NCBI RefSeq assembly: GCF_037975245.1
Contig: NC_092574.1
Coordinates: forward strand, 23,129,713-23,193,712
Reading direction: 5' to 3'
Source: Apostichopus japonicus
Lineage: Eukaryota > Echinodermata > Holothuroidea > Aspidochirotida > Stichopodidae
Length of the DNA: 64,000 bases
A program made the position numbers and the translations under genes. The notes beneath the pieces were generated by a model. The model ran no database searches and was not told the DNA's origin. It saw nothing but the letters and a program-made list of their open reading frames with translations. Shown here piece after piece: positions 10,480-20,803 of the stretch (positions are counted from its first letter, which is position 1; every line of letters starts with the position of its first letter).

Positions 10480-12338
10480 ACTAACTGCAACCCCTTGATG
10501 TCCGGGTGGGAGAGTGTTCCCTGTCTCTGGGACAGTAGGTGGGGCTTGTCTGGTAGGCTCGCTGGGACGTCCATGAGGAGTTGGGGAATCTCTGCGAACC
10601 AGGGTCTGCGAGGCCAGAACGGGGCTATTAGAATAAACCTGCCCTTGGAGTTCCGGATCTTTCTGAGAACCTGCCCGACCATGCAAAGCGGTGGGAAGAC
10701 GTAGGCCTCTAAGTGGTCCCATGGGAGGGACATCGCATCCGTGTGGTAGGCCTGGGGGTGGAACCGTCTGGAACAAAAGGTCTGGAGCTTGCTGTTTGTG
10801 TATGTTGCGAACAGGTCTATCATCGGCTTTCCGAAGATCGCGAAGATTCTGTTGCAAGTTTCTTGTTCCAGCGTCCATTCGTTGGGGTCTAAATGCCCCC
10901 TGGACAAGGCGTCTGCCATCACGTTGAGCTTGCCCGCAATGTGGGAAGCTCGTAGGATCGTGCCCGAATCCTCGGCTGCTGTTATCACCTCCCATGCTAG
11001 CCGGCAGAGCTTCTCTGAGTGGGTGCCCCCCTGCCGGTTGATGTAAGCCACCACTGTGGTGTTGTCCGTGAAGACCGTGGTTATTGTACCCTGTATGTGC
11101 TCGTTGAAGGTTTCCAGAGCTCTCTTGACTGCGATCATCTCCAGGATATTGATGTGGAATGATCTTTCTGTTGGGGACCACGTTCCCCAGGCTGTGCGGT
11201 TGCTCCAATGAGCCCCCCATCCGGTGAGTGAAGCGTCTGTCGTTACAGATGTCATTGGTAGCTCTATTGTGAAAGGTACCCCTTGACTCCAATTGTCTGG
11301 GTCGAGCCACCATCGGAGGTGTTGAGTGGTTTCCTCCGACCTGTGGATTGGTGTTGTCATGTCCGGATCTGTGGGGTCTGCGGACTTCAGGAGGTGAAGC
11401 TGTAGGGGTCGCATGTGTAACCTGCACAGTCGGACTACATCGACCAGACTGGCCATGAGTCCCAGGGCTCGGAGCCACATCATTTTGGGTGACTCTTGGT
11501 GTGACAAGATCTGTTGCGTGGTCGTCCTGACCGCAGTGATCCTTTCTTCCGAGGGTCGGGCTACCCCGGCGGAGAAGTCTAGTATCGCTCCAAGGAACTG
11601 GGTCGTCTGAGTTGGAGATAGTCGAGACTTCTTCTCGTTCACGATCCAGCCCAGCTCTCGGAGGGTATGGAGCGTTTTGTGTACGTTGTCGGCGGCCTCT
11701 GACTGAGAGCTCCCTACCACCAACCAGTCGTCGAGGTACACGTACAGGGTGACCCCTCTCCTTCTGAGGTAGGAGACTACCGCTCCCGCTATTCTCGTGA
11801 AGACTCTGGGGGCCGTGGACAGGCCGAACGGGAGCGCCCTGAACTGGTAATCCTGTTCTGCATACCGGAACGTTAGAAACCGTCGGTGATCCTTGTGCAC
11901 TAGGATGTGTAGGTAAGCGTCCCGTAAGTCTACGGTCGCCGCCCACATGCCCTTTCTGAGTAGGGGTAATATTATATTTAGGGTTTCCATACGGAAGTGT
12001 TTTGGCCTGATAAATTTTGTGTTGAGGGGTTTTAGATTTAAGATGGGACGCCAGGTGTCGTCCCGTTTTTTGGTCAGAAAGAAAGAGGACCGGAAGAGTG
12101 GTCCCGTCCCTCCCGGTACCTCCACAATTGCCTGCTTGGCCAGCAGGGCCAGAATTTCCCCTTCTAGAATTAGGCGTTTGACGGGGTCTGTGGGTGTGGG
12201 TGTCTGTCTTCCTCCGCCCCCGAAGGGTGGGCTGGAGGAGAATTCTATTCGATATCCGTGTTCGACTGTGTCCAACACCCACTTGTCCCCGCCAATGAAT
12301 TCCCATTGCTGGGTAAAGTTTGTCAGTCTCCCCCCCAC
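10308..12338 (-). CDS. DIRS reverse transcriptase / RNase H polyprotein
   Basis: The RT begins with the DIRS-typical VGGRLTNF and DKWVLDTVEHGYRIEF. It then shows FFLTKKRDDTWRPILNLKPLN, the conserved TVDLRDAYLHI, FRALPFGLSTAPRVFTR and the catalytic YLDDW (about 11730). RNase H follows with TDASLTGWGAHW, EMIAVKRALE and FTDNTTVVAYIN, then HIAGKLNVMADALSRG. After that comes a region starting DLFATYTNSK that in DIRS elements is usually described as a Dam-like methyltransferase domain; I cannot confirm an intact active site. The GTG at 12338 is only the first non-canonical start. The frame is already open through the end of the gag-like frame (SPRGAHLTAAIPQ), one base out of register, so expression by frameshift or reinitiation is likely. 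No internal stop is present. Confidence 0.93.
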   Translation of the reverse strand: MGGRLTNFTQQWEFIGGDKWVLDTVEHGYRIEFSSSPPFGGGGRQTPTPTDPVKRLILEGEILALLAKQAIVEVPGGTGPLFRSSFFLTKKRDDTWRPILNLKPLNTKFIRPKHFRMETLNIILPLLRKGMWAATVDLRDAYLHILVHKDHRRFLTFRYAEQDYQFRALPFGLSTAPRVFTRIAGAVVSYLRRRGVTLYVYLDDWLVVGSSQSEAADNVHKTLHTLRELGWIVNEKKSRLSPTQTTQFLGAILDFSAGVARPSEERITAVRTTTQQILSHQESPKMMWLRALGLMASLVDVVRLCRLHMRPLQLHLLKSADPTDPDMTTPIHRSEETTQHLRWWLDPDNWSQGVPFTIELPMTSVTTDASLTGWGAHWSNRTAWGTWSPTERSFHINILEMIAVKRALETFNEHIQGTITTVFTDNTTVVAYINRQGGTHSEKLCRLAWEVITAAEDSGTILRASHIAGKLNVMADALSRGHLDPNEWTLEQETCNRIFAIFGKPMIDLFATYTNSKLQTFCSRRFHPQAYHTDAMSLPWDHLEAYVFPPLCMVGQVLRKIRNSKGRFILIAPFWPRRPWFAEIPQLLMDVPASLPDKPHLLSQRQGTLSHPDIKGLQLVAWKLSGLPYDREVFQRQLPRWQPTLEGERPQRLTIPACGSSNSGAGLDRYCLLRSL

Positions 12339-12369
12339 CTGCGGAATGGCCGCGGTGAGGTGGGCACCC

Positions 12370-14490
12370 CTAGGGCTGGGAGGCGAACGACGGTCGAGTG
12401 GAGGAGCGGTCGTTGTCCCGTCTGGGAGGCGCTGTGCCTCTGCCTCCTCTCGGTGTCCAGGAGCGGGTCGGGCGGTATGCCGTTCCCCTGCTTCTTCCTC
12501 TGAGAGCTCCTCTGCTCAGTGGTCTGGCGGGTGCTGCTCTCGCTCCCCTGGTTGGCTTGTTCTCCCTCGGTCGGAAGGGTCTCGGTCTTTGTGTAGCCGA
12601 GGGTCTAAACTCCGATTTAGCCAGGGTCTCTCTCCGGGCCACCTCTTCCTGTAGTTTTTTCTGGAAGTTGCCTCCGAAGAGGTCCTCACCGAGCACTGGC
12701 AGAGCTAGCATTCTGTTCCTTGCCTCGGTTGATGGCCAGCGGATGGCGGAGACGACGTTCTCCCTGCGGGCTTTTACGGAACGTGTAGCGACTCTTGCAA
12801 ACTGGTCGTATGCGAGCCTTACGAGGGGTCCTAGCAGTAGGAGGAGCTGGCCCGCTTCATCCCTGGACACCTGGCTGTCGTCCTCAGGGAGTTGCTGGTG
12901 GTGCCGCATAAGGACCTCGGCCGACAGCATTAGGACTGAGGCGAACTTCATGCCTGAGCGGGCCGCTGTGTCCACCTCAACTAGAAGTTCTTCCAGCTTT
13001 CTCTGGTCAGGAGTCTTAAAGGTTTGGGAAGATGAGGCCCCATGTTCGGCCTTCAGCCTTTCTTTGGCCTCCTGGGGGATGGTTGGGCATTTGAATAGCG
13101 CCCTCCAGGCCTCGTCTGGTACCCTGACTGCCCTGTCTGCCCTGGCTGGGAAGGCAGTCCACCTGTTCTTATCGGCTATGGCCTCGAATCTATCATAACA
13201 TGTTGCGTCAACGGGCATGGTGGTCTTTGGCTTCGATGACATCTCGCCGGTTGCCGTGAGTTTGGACACCCGGCCTGCCTTCTGTGGCTGGGTCTCAGGT
13301 TCCTCGAACCCCAGGTGCCGTCTGAAGATGTCGGCCGCCCGTGCCATTAACTCTTGGGGGAGCGCTCCTCCTGTTATGGGAGCCTCCTCTGGTTCGTAGC
13401 TTCGACTAAAGCTATCTTCCATAGGATCGTAGTCGAGGGGTTCTGTGGGATCCATAAGATCCCCCTCGTCCTCCAAGCCGGATAGATTTACCGACGCTCT
13501 GCAGTCCAGGGCGTCTGGATCCGAGACCGGATGTGGGGCCGTAGTAGGGCCGGAGCCTGTGGAGCCTGGTGCCTTGTCGGTCACCGTGGTTACTCTCTGC
13601 TCTATCAGGGGGCGTAGTAGGCCGGTAAGTTGAGCCAGCCATGCTGGCTCCTCCTCCTGTCGCCGTCTCGGGGACCGGCGCCTCCTCTTCGCTCTCCTGT
13701 AGCCGTCGTCAGACGACTCTGAAGACTCGTCGGAGGTCGGGGAGTGTCTTCTCCTCTCCTTCCGTCTCGGGGATCTTGAGTGCGTTCCGGATCTATCTCT
13801 TCTAGGTCTGCGGGAGGTCTCTCTCCCCCTGCTTTCCCGGGTCGGGGTCTCAGTAGGGACCCGTCTTTCCGGCTCCCTCTCCGGCTCCCTGCTATGGGAC
13901 CGGCTCCGTCTCACTGACCCTTCGATCGCACTCTCTTTCGGACCCGAGCTCTCTGTGGCCGGCGGCCCGCGCTCCATGGGTCTATCTTGCTGCGGTCCAC
14001 ACTGAGGCGTAACCTCTAGCCCGGCCGAGCAGTGCCTCTTCTTGAGAGGTCTTTTCTTGGCAGGAGCCTTCCCTTTGCTCCTGCCCTTCCCTTTGGTCGT
14101 AACTACGCCGGACGTCGCCGGGACCGTTAGGGGTACTCTCTCTTTCTCTTTCTCTTTCTCTCTCTCCTCTCTCTCTCCTTCGGCCCTCTCCTGGCCACTC
14201 TCCTCCACCTCTCTCTCTACCTCACCCTCTTCCTCTCTCTCTCCCGTCCCTCCTATATCCTCTGCCCCGATGTCGTTCGGGATCAAGTCTAGCTTGCCCT
14301 GCAGCTTGGTTCGCAGACTCTTGAGCCACTGATCAATCTCCTGCCACTGGGTCGGCGAGAATTTTATACAGACCAGGCAGGGGTCCCGTCTGGTGCAGGA
14401 TCTGCACTTGGGGCATAGGTCGTGCTCGTCCCAGGCTCTGCCTGGCCGAAACATCGAGCAGCTGACACACTTCAGCTGGTTACGAGACAT
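12370..14490 (-). CDS. DIRS gag-like ORF1 protein, 706 residues
   Basis: This is the first frame of the element and the likely nucleic-acid-binding structural protein. It starts at an ATG (14488-14490). The N-terminus has paired cysteines (CVSC, then CPKC, CRSC and CLVC within about 45 residues), a zinc-ribbon-like arrangement often seen in DIRS gag proteins. A highly charged E/K/R stretch follows (roughly residues 80-125), then an RS-rich, basic, probably disordered region (about 190-290). A more globular part follows (about 400-610; DATCYDRFEAIADKNRW, then helices with LLLLLGPLVRLAYDQFARVA), and the C-terminal tail is arginine/proline-rich. The stop at 12370-12372 overlaps the RT frame. Function is inferred from position and composition; there is no sequence signature as clear as for RT or recombinase. 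Confidence 0.85.
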   Translation of the reverse strand: MSRNQLKCVSCSMFRPGRAWDEHDLCPKCRSCTRRDPCLVCIKFSPTQWQEIDQWLKSLRTKLQGKLDLIPNDIGAEDIGGTGEREEEGEVEREVEESGQERAEGEREEREKEKEKERVPLTVPATSGVVTTKGKGRSKGKAPAKKRPLKKRHCSAGLEVTPQCGPQQDRPMERGPPATESSGPKESAIEGSVRRSRSHSREPEREPERRVPTETPTRESRGRETSRRPRRDRSGTHSRSPRRKERRRHSPTSDESSESSDDGYRRAKRRRRSPRRRQEEEPAWLAQLTGLLRPLIEQRVTTVTDKAPGSTGSGPTTAPHPVSDPDALDCRASVNLSGLEDEGDLMDPTEPLDYDPMEDSFSRSYEPEEAPITGGALPQELMARAADIFRRHLGFEEPETQPQKAGRVSKLTATGEMSSKPKTTMPVDATCYDRFEAIADKNRWTAFPARADRAVRVPDEAWRALFKCPTIPQEAKERLKAEHGASSSQTFKTPDQRKLEELLVEVDTAARSGMKFASVLMLSAEVLMRHHQQLPEDDSQVSRDEAGQLLLLLGPLVRLAYDQFARVATRSVKARRENVVSAIRWPSTEARNRMLALPVLGEDLFGGNFQKKLQEEVARRETLAKSEFRPSATQRPRPFRPRENKPTRGARAAPARPLSRGALRGRSRGTAYRPTRSWTPRGGRGTAPPRRDNDRSSTRPSFASQP

Positions 14491-15082
14491 GCTGTAAACT
14501 CTCGAGTCAAGGAGGTATAATTCTTAGAGCTTAAAAATGAAAGCCAATGAAGCTAACAAGAGAACGGGAGATAATCTGGGGGAGGAACATGCTAACAGAG
14601 AATAGGTGGAACGTAGCGTAACCTAGCAACGGTAAATACAAACGCTACGAAGTGGCCTAACAACAATCAATACAAGCTGAAAAGAACGTGAGAGAGCAAT
14701 ATATATAGAAGAGGAAAATAATAACGAGTAAACATGCTATGAACATGAAAATACACGAAAAACAACATGCTACGAACATGGAAAAACATGAAAACAACAC
14801 GCCTATAGCGTGGGGGAGGAAAATGGCGGGAACCTAAGCAGTTCGCGGAACTGCTACCCCCGCACAAAAAACGCCCGAAGGCGGAAACGCACTGAGAAAA
14901 CAGTCCCCAAAACCCTCCCTTTCAACAAAAAGGATACTTATCGGTCTGGAAAAGACTGCAAAACTCCACAGAATCCGAATGAAAGGAAATTCCAACGATC
15001 GTATAAAGAAATCCAAGACAAAATTCAAGGGAAACTTCCACAAGAATTTTTGCGTGTAGACACTTTAATGGTAGAATGAAAA
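14491..15082 (-). other. DIRS 5' leader
   Basis: About 590 bp between the right terminal repeat and the ATG of the gag-like frame. It contains small open frames on both strands (for example 14810-15079 plus) that I regard as accidental. The AT-rich part near 14660-14810 repeats short ACATG(G)AAAA-like segments. The promoter is presumably in the terminal repeat or this leader, but I see no decisive element. Confidence 0.7.
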
Positions 15083-15209
15083 AGGAGTGACCGGGGGGGG
15101 CCCGGTCATAGAGGGCGCACAGTGTTATTATTTTACCAAGACTTTATAGGCACAGTAGAATGAAGTGCTAAGGTTGTGAGGAGACAGGTTAGCGAGGAGC
15201 GAAGTAAAT
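15083..15209 (-). repeat. DIRS right (5') inverted terminal repeat
   Basis: The core 15083-15190 is the reverse complement of 8715-8823, including the GC palindrome, the GAGGGCGCACAGTGTTATTA segment and the AGGTTGTGAGGAGACAGG segment. The outer tip (AGCGAGGAGCGAAGTAAAT, ending 15209) differs from the left tip but is copied as its complement in 9368-9412. One base differs (GGTTAGCG here, GGTAAGCG in the internal copy). Confidence 0.92.
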
Positions 15210-15987
15210 CCTCCTGTTTGTCATAAAATGAACCATAGAGTTAACCTGTGATTACTGTATGTATTGAGGTAATGGTGGAACAGATAGATTGATATCAATA
15301 CTGGAATCTGGTTATGCAGATCCATACCAAAGTGTACTTCCATGATGACAAGTTGGAGGACATTTCATTTAATTCACTTCCATACTTGTAGCTCATGATA
15401 CACTCATTTGTAAAATAGTGATGGATTATTAATTACCCACAGATACTTGTTACAAAACTCTTTCTACTCAACTTGTGTAGATCCATATCCCAATCAATTT
15501 GCTGTACCTTTTAATACTTAGCACAGTGTAACCCTGTTTAGTAATGACTTCAAAAAAAAACCCTCTCCGGGTGAGAGATCTATGTAGATGTTACCTGATC
15601 ATGAGTTTTAAGTGAAAACATCTGAAGTGCACATTATACTGAAGACTCGTTCACGACTTGTTCACATTTGAGAAAGCAAGGGATATCTGATACTGTAAGG
15701 GGCAATCAACTTTGTCAAGTGTGAATGCTCACATACTCAGGACCAATCGTGATCTTCCTTGTTTTTCAACATGATAGAGTGAATGCTCCAGGCATCATGC
15801 AAAACCAAGATCTCCTGTTAATTGCCTTTGTCACTTCTGCATGAACACAGACCGGCAAGAGTCAAAATGGGGAGGGGGGGTAGCTGAAGAATTTTAACTA
15901 GCTAATTTTTATTTGTAATTGATCATTGTGACCTTCTCGTGCTTGTTTAATGCTCCTTCTTTCTGGGTGATCAACCACCCAGACAAG
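15210..15987. other. Non-coding, no gene seen
   Basis: Unique AT-rich flank of the DIRS element. No target duplication is found by comparing this edge with the sequence left of 8675. Nothing else is recognisable. Confidence 0.5.
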
Positions 15988-16172
15988 TCTGGCATCCCCT
16001 CTCCATCCCCCATCCTATCTCTCTCCCCCATCCCCCATCCCCCACCCCCCACCCCCCACTCCCCATCCTCTCCTTTCTCCATCCTACCTCTCTCCCTCCC
16101 CCATCCTATGTCTCTCCTTTCCCCATCCTATCTCTCTCTCCCTCCTCATCCCATCTCTCTTGCTCTCCCCCC
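15988..16172 (+). repeat. Pyrimidine-rich minisatellite
   Basis: Imperfect repeats of CCCCATCCTATCTCTCTCCC and CCCCACC-type blocks occupy about 185 bp. The small open frame through it encodes only S/P/L-rich low-complexity sequence and is not a gene. Confidence 0.85.
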
Positions 16173-16902
16173 ACTTAAGTATTAAAATATTCAACTCCAA
16201 GGGGTGATCTCTCACATATTTGCCTCCAGCCTTCTAATTTCTCCTTCCTTAGCAGGCAGGAATCATTATCCCCTATACCAACTGGTAAACACATGCCCAC
16301 AGCATCTATTGTTGAAATGACTACCCTAGGACTCATATATCACACTGGCATCAGCAAACTCTTAAACATTATAAGTAATTGACATTTGTTTACACAAGTT
16401 TCCTAAATTGCTACACAATTGTAAAAGGAAGATGACAATTTAACTAAAAGAAGCTATTAATGAGCATGAGACCCCTAGCTTTTAACGGGAGAAGAAACGG
16501 CCGATGAGAAACTCCTGATGCAAAATTTCACCTGATGTATCACTTCTACTACTACTACTACGTAGAAACTATTTATAGAATTTCAATACGGTCTTTTACT
16601 GAACTTCCAATCATTTTCATTTTATTCCATGACCATACAAATCAACCCTGCCACGTCAATGATGAGGAACTTGTTGACGTATTTTCCTGTTTAACTGATC
16701 ATCAATCCAATGACTGCATACAAACACCTCTACCCACAATAGACATGCCAGTGACGAAACAATAAATGCTAAATTCAGCAACCAATGCAGAGTCTGATGT
16801 GAAATCTATCAATGACATGTTGCACGTATATACTCTCTCTGACAATATGTTGGGGGATGCTGTCTAATAATTAAGCAAGGTAAATCAAACCATTACGCTT
16901 AC
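16173..16902. other. Non-coding, no gene seen
   Basis: AT-rich unique sequence with a short (ACT)n run near 16544-16561. No supported feature. Confidence 0.45.
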
Positions 16903-16956
16903 TCCATCTATGCGTATGAATCTACGAACAGGAAAATGTTTAGAGAATATGATTAA
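16903..16956 (-). CDS. Weak candidate internal exon, 18 codons
   Basis: On the minus strand the acceptor GTGTTCTTTTTTCAG is strong and the donor GGA followed by GTAAGC is good. The 54 nt between them are open in a single frame starting and ending in phase 0 (LIIFSKHFPVRRFIRIDG). The other two frames contain stops. The peptide is hydrophobic and basic, unlike the acidic peptides of the other candidate exons on this strand, and it matches nothing I know. A chance pairing is quite possible. Confidence 0.22.
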
Positions 16957-19647
16957 CTGAAAAAAGAACACTCAGAGAACTATGGCTGTAAAACAATGAT
17001 CCTTAAGAAAAGTGAACAGTTTACTTTCATTTATTCTCACTTCCTCCTCCTCCTTATAAAGGATCTTCTTCCCCACTCCCCCCCCCCCTCCATTTTTTCT
17101 TTTTCTTTTCCTTTCTCATTTAGTTTATCAAAGAAGAGGAAATTCTGAGCACTCAAGATGAAAACACCCACAGGCAAAGTTGTGCATCAATAAATGGAGA
17201 ATAGTGCATCAGAAGGCTCCAAATACCATCATCTCCTGGCAATAACTTAGGCAAGACAACTGACAGACTGCTGGACTGAACCCAGTTCACTTCATGTGCA
17301 CGTTTTTAAAGTAATTGCAAAGATCAAGTTTCACGAAATGTGAGAAGAGACAAACCCCAAGAGGAAAACCAAGGCTGCCACAAATTTACAGGCAATTTGA
17401 TTACGGCTTGTTTGCATTCACTGAAAACAAGACACAGATCTAATGGCCTGCTGCATGCTATTCTTCTTCCAGCATTAACAAAAGTGACTTCAAACATTTT
17501 GGGTAAGGTTTATTACAGTAATACTTGTGATCATTTGTGACCTGGCCACAATAGTGCACAAGGACCGGCACGGACGAAGTGAGCTAGAATGAATTACTGC
17601 TGTACATGTACAGCAATAGCATAAATCAAGACCAAAATAACCAGTGCTTCTAAATTATGATACTTGACAGCTTGAGTACAATAAAGCACTGTAAATTATC
17701 AACAGACTTTTGAATCAGCTTGTTCATATAAGAAGGTCACACTACATGAAGCCTACAGTGTCTACTTTGGAGCGATCTTCAGCTTTTGGATCTGATCTCA
17801 GTTGCAGGCACTGTGACCATTAACACAAAGGAAAAACTCACATTAAAACGATGACTTTAGCTACAAAAAATTAATTTTGATACTGTTTGTAAACCGTCAA
17901 AAACTGCTGCTATCGGTCATTGTTGTATATTTCTAAATTCCATTTTAAATTTTGGGAAAAATGACTCTTTAAGCAGTATCTGCAGTTAATCAATGAATGT
18001 GACAGGACTGCTTAGTCTTTGAGTCATGCTAAGTGATACCATTTTATGCACTGTTTGCCTAGCTGTAAATATGCGACGAATTCCATATTTCATCTAAATA
18101 TTGCTATTTTTTTCCCCCTTTCCTTCTTTATCACATTATATTGCAACTGTCTTCTTTTGTTGAGAGACAAATTTGTGTAGATCAAATAAAAGCCCTTTCC
18201 ATTCCCACTGCTCCGTAGATGTTTCTTACTCTGTTGCTGTCAATTCATTCCATCTTTGAATGTGGTTTTCATCTACGGATGAACGAAATCTGACGACAAA
18301 CCCTGTTTCACACATTCAAACTCATGCCATCAAAACATCAGGAACAGCTCATACTCACTTGAATTTATTTAACGATGCGAGACCATAAAAGAAGGCTTAC
18401 ACAGGGGTCGTGACCAAATGTTGACCTATCATATAAAGAGTGACTTCATGTAAATCAAGACCAGATCATTCAGCTCATCATTTCATCTCGCTGAACAACA
18501 AGCCAAGCTAGCTTAACTGTAACCTACTTTAGTAGTCTTTTCTTCCTCCTCCTCCTCCTCATCAATGACGGAAATTTATGGACAAGATACTCTGGCAAAA
18601 TTATCGCTATCCATTTCCCTCCAGCAGAATGCTACTTGAGGCGATAAAACAGAAGTTCTTACCATTCAACATAAGGGGTTGACATTATTTAATGGCATTT
18701 TTGTATTTTCAAAGGGAGAGACCAAAGTGAACAGTTTTAACTTCTTTTTCAGTTGTGTTCAATTTGGCGTCAGTTTGCCTTACGGCATTTACATGTAGAT
18801 TGTTTCACTGTAGATATAAATATTCATGAGACACTTTCTTGTTACATCTCTTCTTTTCTTTTTCAGCAAAAATGGAAAATAAAGCAAACTTTTCCCTTCT
18901 TTCTGCCTCCAACAATTCTCTTATATATGAATATGTGATGGTATGGTGCATGAAAACCTTATTATCAAATAACTTAATTGTGTCCTCTTTCGACAACCAA
19001 GCAACACTCAATGATCATGTTTTGTGTTACTGATCCAGAAGAGGAAAGGTACTGTACTCTCTACATATTGAGTATTGTTTACAAATGCAGGCTGTTGATG
19101 CCAAAGTCCTCACTGGATCAATTCAAAAGGCAACAATCATACAAAGTTCGTTATCTCACAAAGCCCAAGGTGAAATATATACATTACAATAACATGTTCC
19201 ACTTTATCATGTTAAAGTTTTTGTTTCAAAATTGTGACACACTTCACAAGGAATAATTTAAAACCCTTCATTACGGTGGTACTGGATACTTGTACATAGT
19301 TCAGCAGCATTTGTTTAATGTATGTATATGAAATAAGAATATACACACAGAAACTTTGCCACTAACTTGTGTTACAACTGATTTCAACAGTCTCAAAATG
19401 GAGAGTTACGATTAAGTGTTACAAACCGATTCCATCAGTCCAGACTGATCCAAGCAAAACCTGTCTCAACTGAATACAGGTATCGTGGCCTACACTATTT
19501 AACAACAATATTAACAGCAGGGAAACAACTAGTTGGCAAAGATATAGAAATTGCCATTCATTCATCCTTTCTTCGGCTTGACAAAGTTCATTGAACATGT
19601 CAAAATGGCCTATGTTATAATGCAAAACCATGTGATCAAGAGCCATT
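16957..19647. other. Non-coding, simple sequence
   Basis: AT-rich sequence with a C run (17078-17089), a (TCC)n run near 18546-18560 and pyrimidine tracts. Two plus-strand tracts ending in TTTTTCAG (near 18751 and 18866) resemble acceptors, but no donor and frame support an exon. No RNA gene is seen. Confidence 0.45.
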
Positions 19648-20285
19648 GGACTAACTTACTGTAGACCAGTGGGCAGTAGCGTTGATCAAAGGTATTGGAC
19701 TGTAAGCCTCCTGTAGACCAGTGGGCAGTAGCGCTGATCAAAGCCATTGGACTAACCTACTGTGAACCTGTGGGCAGTAGGTGATCAAAGCCATTGGACT
19801 AACCTACTGTAGACCAGTGGGCAGTAGCGTTGATCAAAGCCATTGGACTAACCTACTGTAGTCCAGTGGGCAGTAGCACTGATCAAAGCCATTGGACTAA
19901 CCTACTGTAGACCAGTGGGCAGTGGCATTGATCAAAGCCATTGGACTATCAACCTACAGAGGACCAGTGGGCAGTAGTGTATACCAAAGCCATATGACAT
20001 ACCCCCTGTAGACCAGTGGACAGTAGCATTGATCAAAGCCATTGGACTAACCTAATGTAGACCAGAGGGCAGTAGCGTTGTCCTAAGCCATTGAACATAC
20101 CTACTGTAGACCAGTGGGCAGTAGCGCTGATCAAAGCCATTGGACTAACCTACTGTAGACCAGTGGGCAGTAGCGTTGATCAAAGCCACTGGACTTAGTT
20201 ACTCTAGACCAGTGGGCAGTAGCGTTGATCAAAGCCAAGTACTGTACTTAGTTACTGTAGACCAGTGGGCAGTAGCATTGAGAGT
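19648..20285 (+). repeat. Minisatellite, about 13 units of about 49 bp
   Basis: Tandem units approximate ACTAACCTACTGTAGACCAG followed by TGGGCAGTAGCGTTGATCAA and AGCCATTGG. About thirteen copies are visible. The central units are closely similar; the outer units and one near 19960-20010 have small indels and substitutions. Each unit contains GATC and a CCANTGG-type motif at its junction. The array is not inside any supported gene. Confidence 0.95.
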
Positions 20286-20761
20286 CAGGTTAAGCCTTGG
20301 GAAAAACTGTCGTAGCAGACCCCCCACGTCCCCCCCCCCATTTTTGAAAAGAGCTCATGTTTCCCTCCAGTACATTATGAAAATGAGAATAAATGATGTA
20401 TCCATCAGTTCCCTGGGCCCAACCATTGACACCCTGCGGTATATCCCCTGACTCTATCCCTTCCCTTTCTCTTCATATGCCGCCTATTGAATGTTTCTAC
20501 CTACTGTATATGTGACATGCATGCATGTCACCTACAGTAGTTGCATGGAAACAGTGAACAAACAAAAATGTCACTGACATAGGTATGGTGAGAATAGAGT
20601 AGAATTGATCAGGAGAAAGGGTCAAAATTAAGGCAATAGTCTTAAAAGCTTGCAGCATACAATAAATGGACATATTACTGAAACTTAATTCCACAAGCTC
20701 CCCTCAAAGTTTGTGTTAGTTAGCAACTAGTTCCTAAATTGGTAAAGAGGGACACTCTTAC
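20286..20761. other. Non-coding; 20-bp palindrome
   Basis: Short unique stretch after the minisatellite. A perfect palindrome GTGACATGCATGCATGTCAC lies at 20512-20531. No gene is supported. Confidence 0.5.
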
Positions 20762-20803
20762 CACTTGTTTTTTCTCCTTCTACATCCTTGTCCTTTTGTT
20801 CGG
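20762..20803 (-). CDS. Candidate internal exon, charged peptide
   Basis: On the minus strand a long pyrimidine-rich tract (CACCTTTCTTGCTCTCTATC, further upstream of GTGACAG) leads into 42 nt, followed by the donor GTAAGAG. One frame with two leading bases and one trailing base reads EQKDKDVEGEKTS, acidic and polar like the peptides of 4992-5041 and 25985-26030. One other frame is open and basic; the third has a stop. It does not join in phase directly to either of those exons, so if all three belong to one gene, further exons are missing between them. No homology is recognised. Confidence 0.38.

Larger units (their letters stand above)
8675..15209 (-). mobile_element. Complete DIRS-type tyrosine-recombinase retrotransposon
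   Basis: The 6535-bp element is transcribed on the minus strand (5' end at 15209). It has the hallmark DIRS layout: inverted terminal repeats of about 110 bp shared core (8715-8823 against 15083-15190), outer tips that differ between ends, three overlapping frames (gag-like 14490-12370, RT/RNase H from about 12370 to 10308, tyrosine recombinase ending 9406), and an internal complementary region at 9315-9412 that is the complement of both tips joined together. No target-site duplication is expected for integration by a tyrosine recombinase of a circular intermediate, and I see none. The element is visibly more GC-rich than its AT-rich flanks. All three frames are free of stops and frameshifts, so it looks recent and possibly autonomous. 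Confidence 0.95.
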
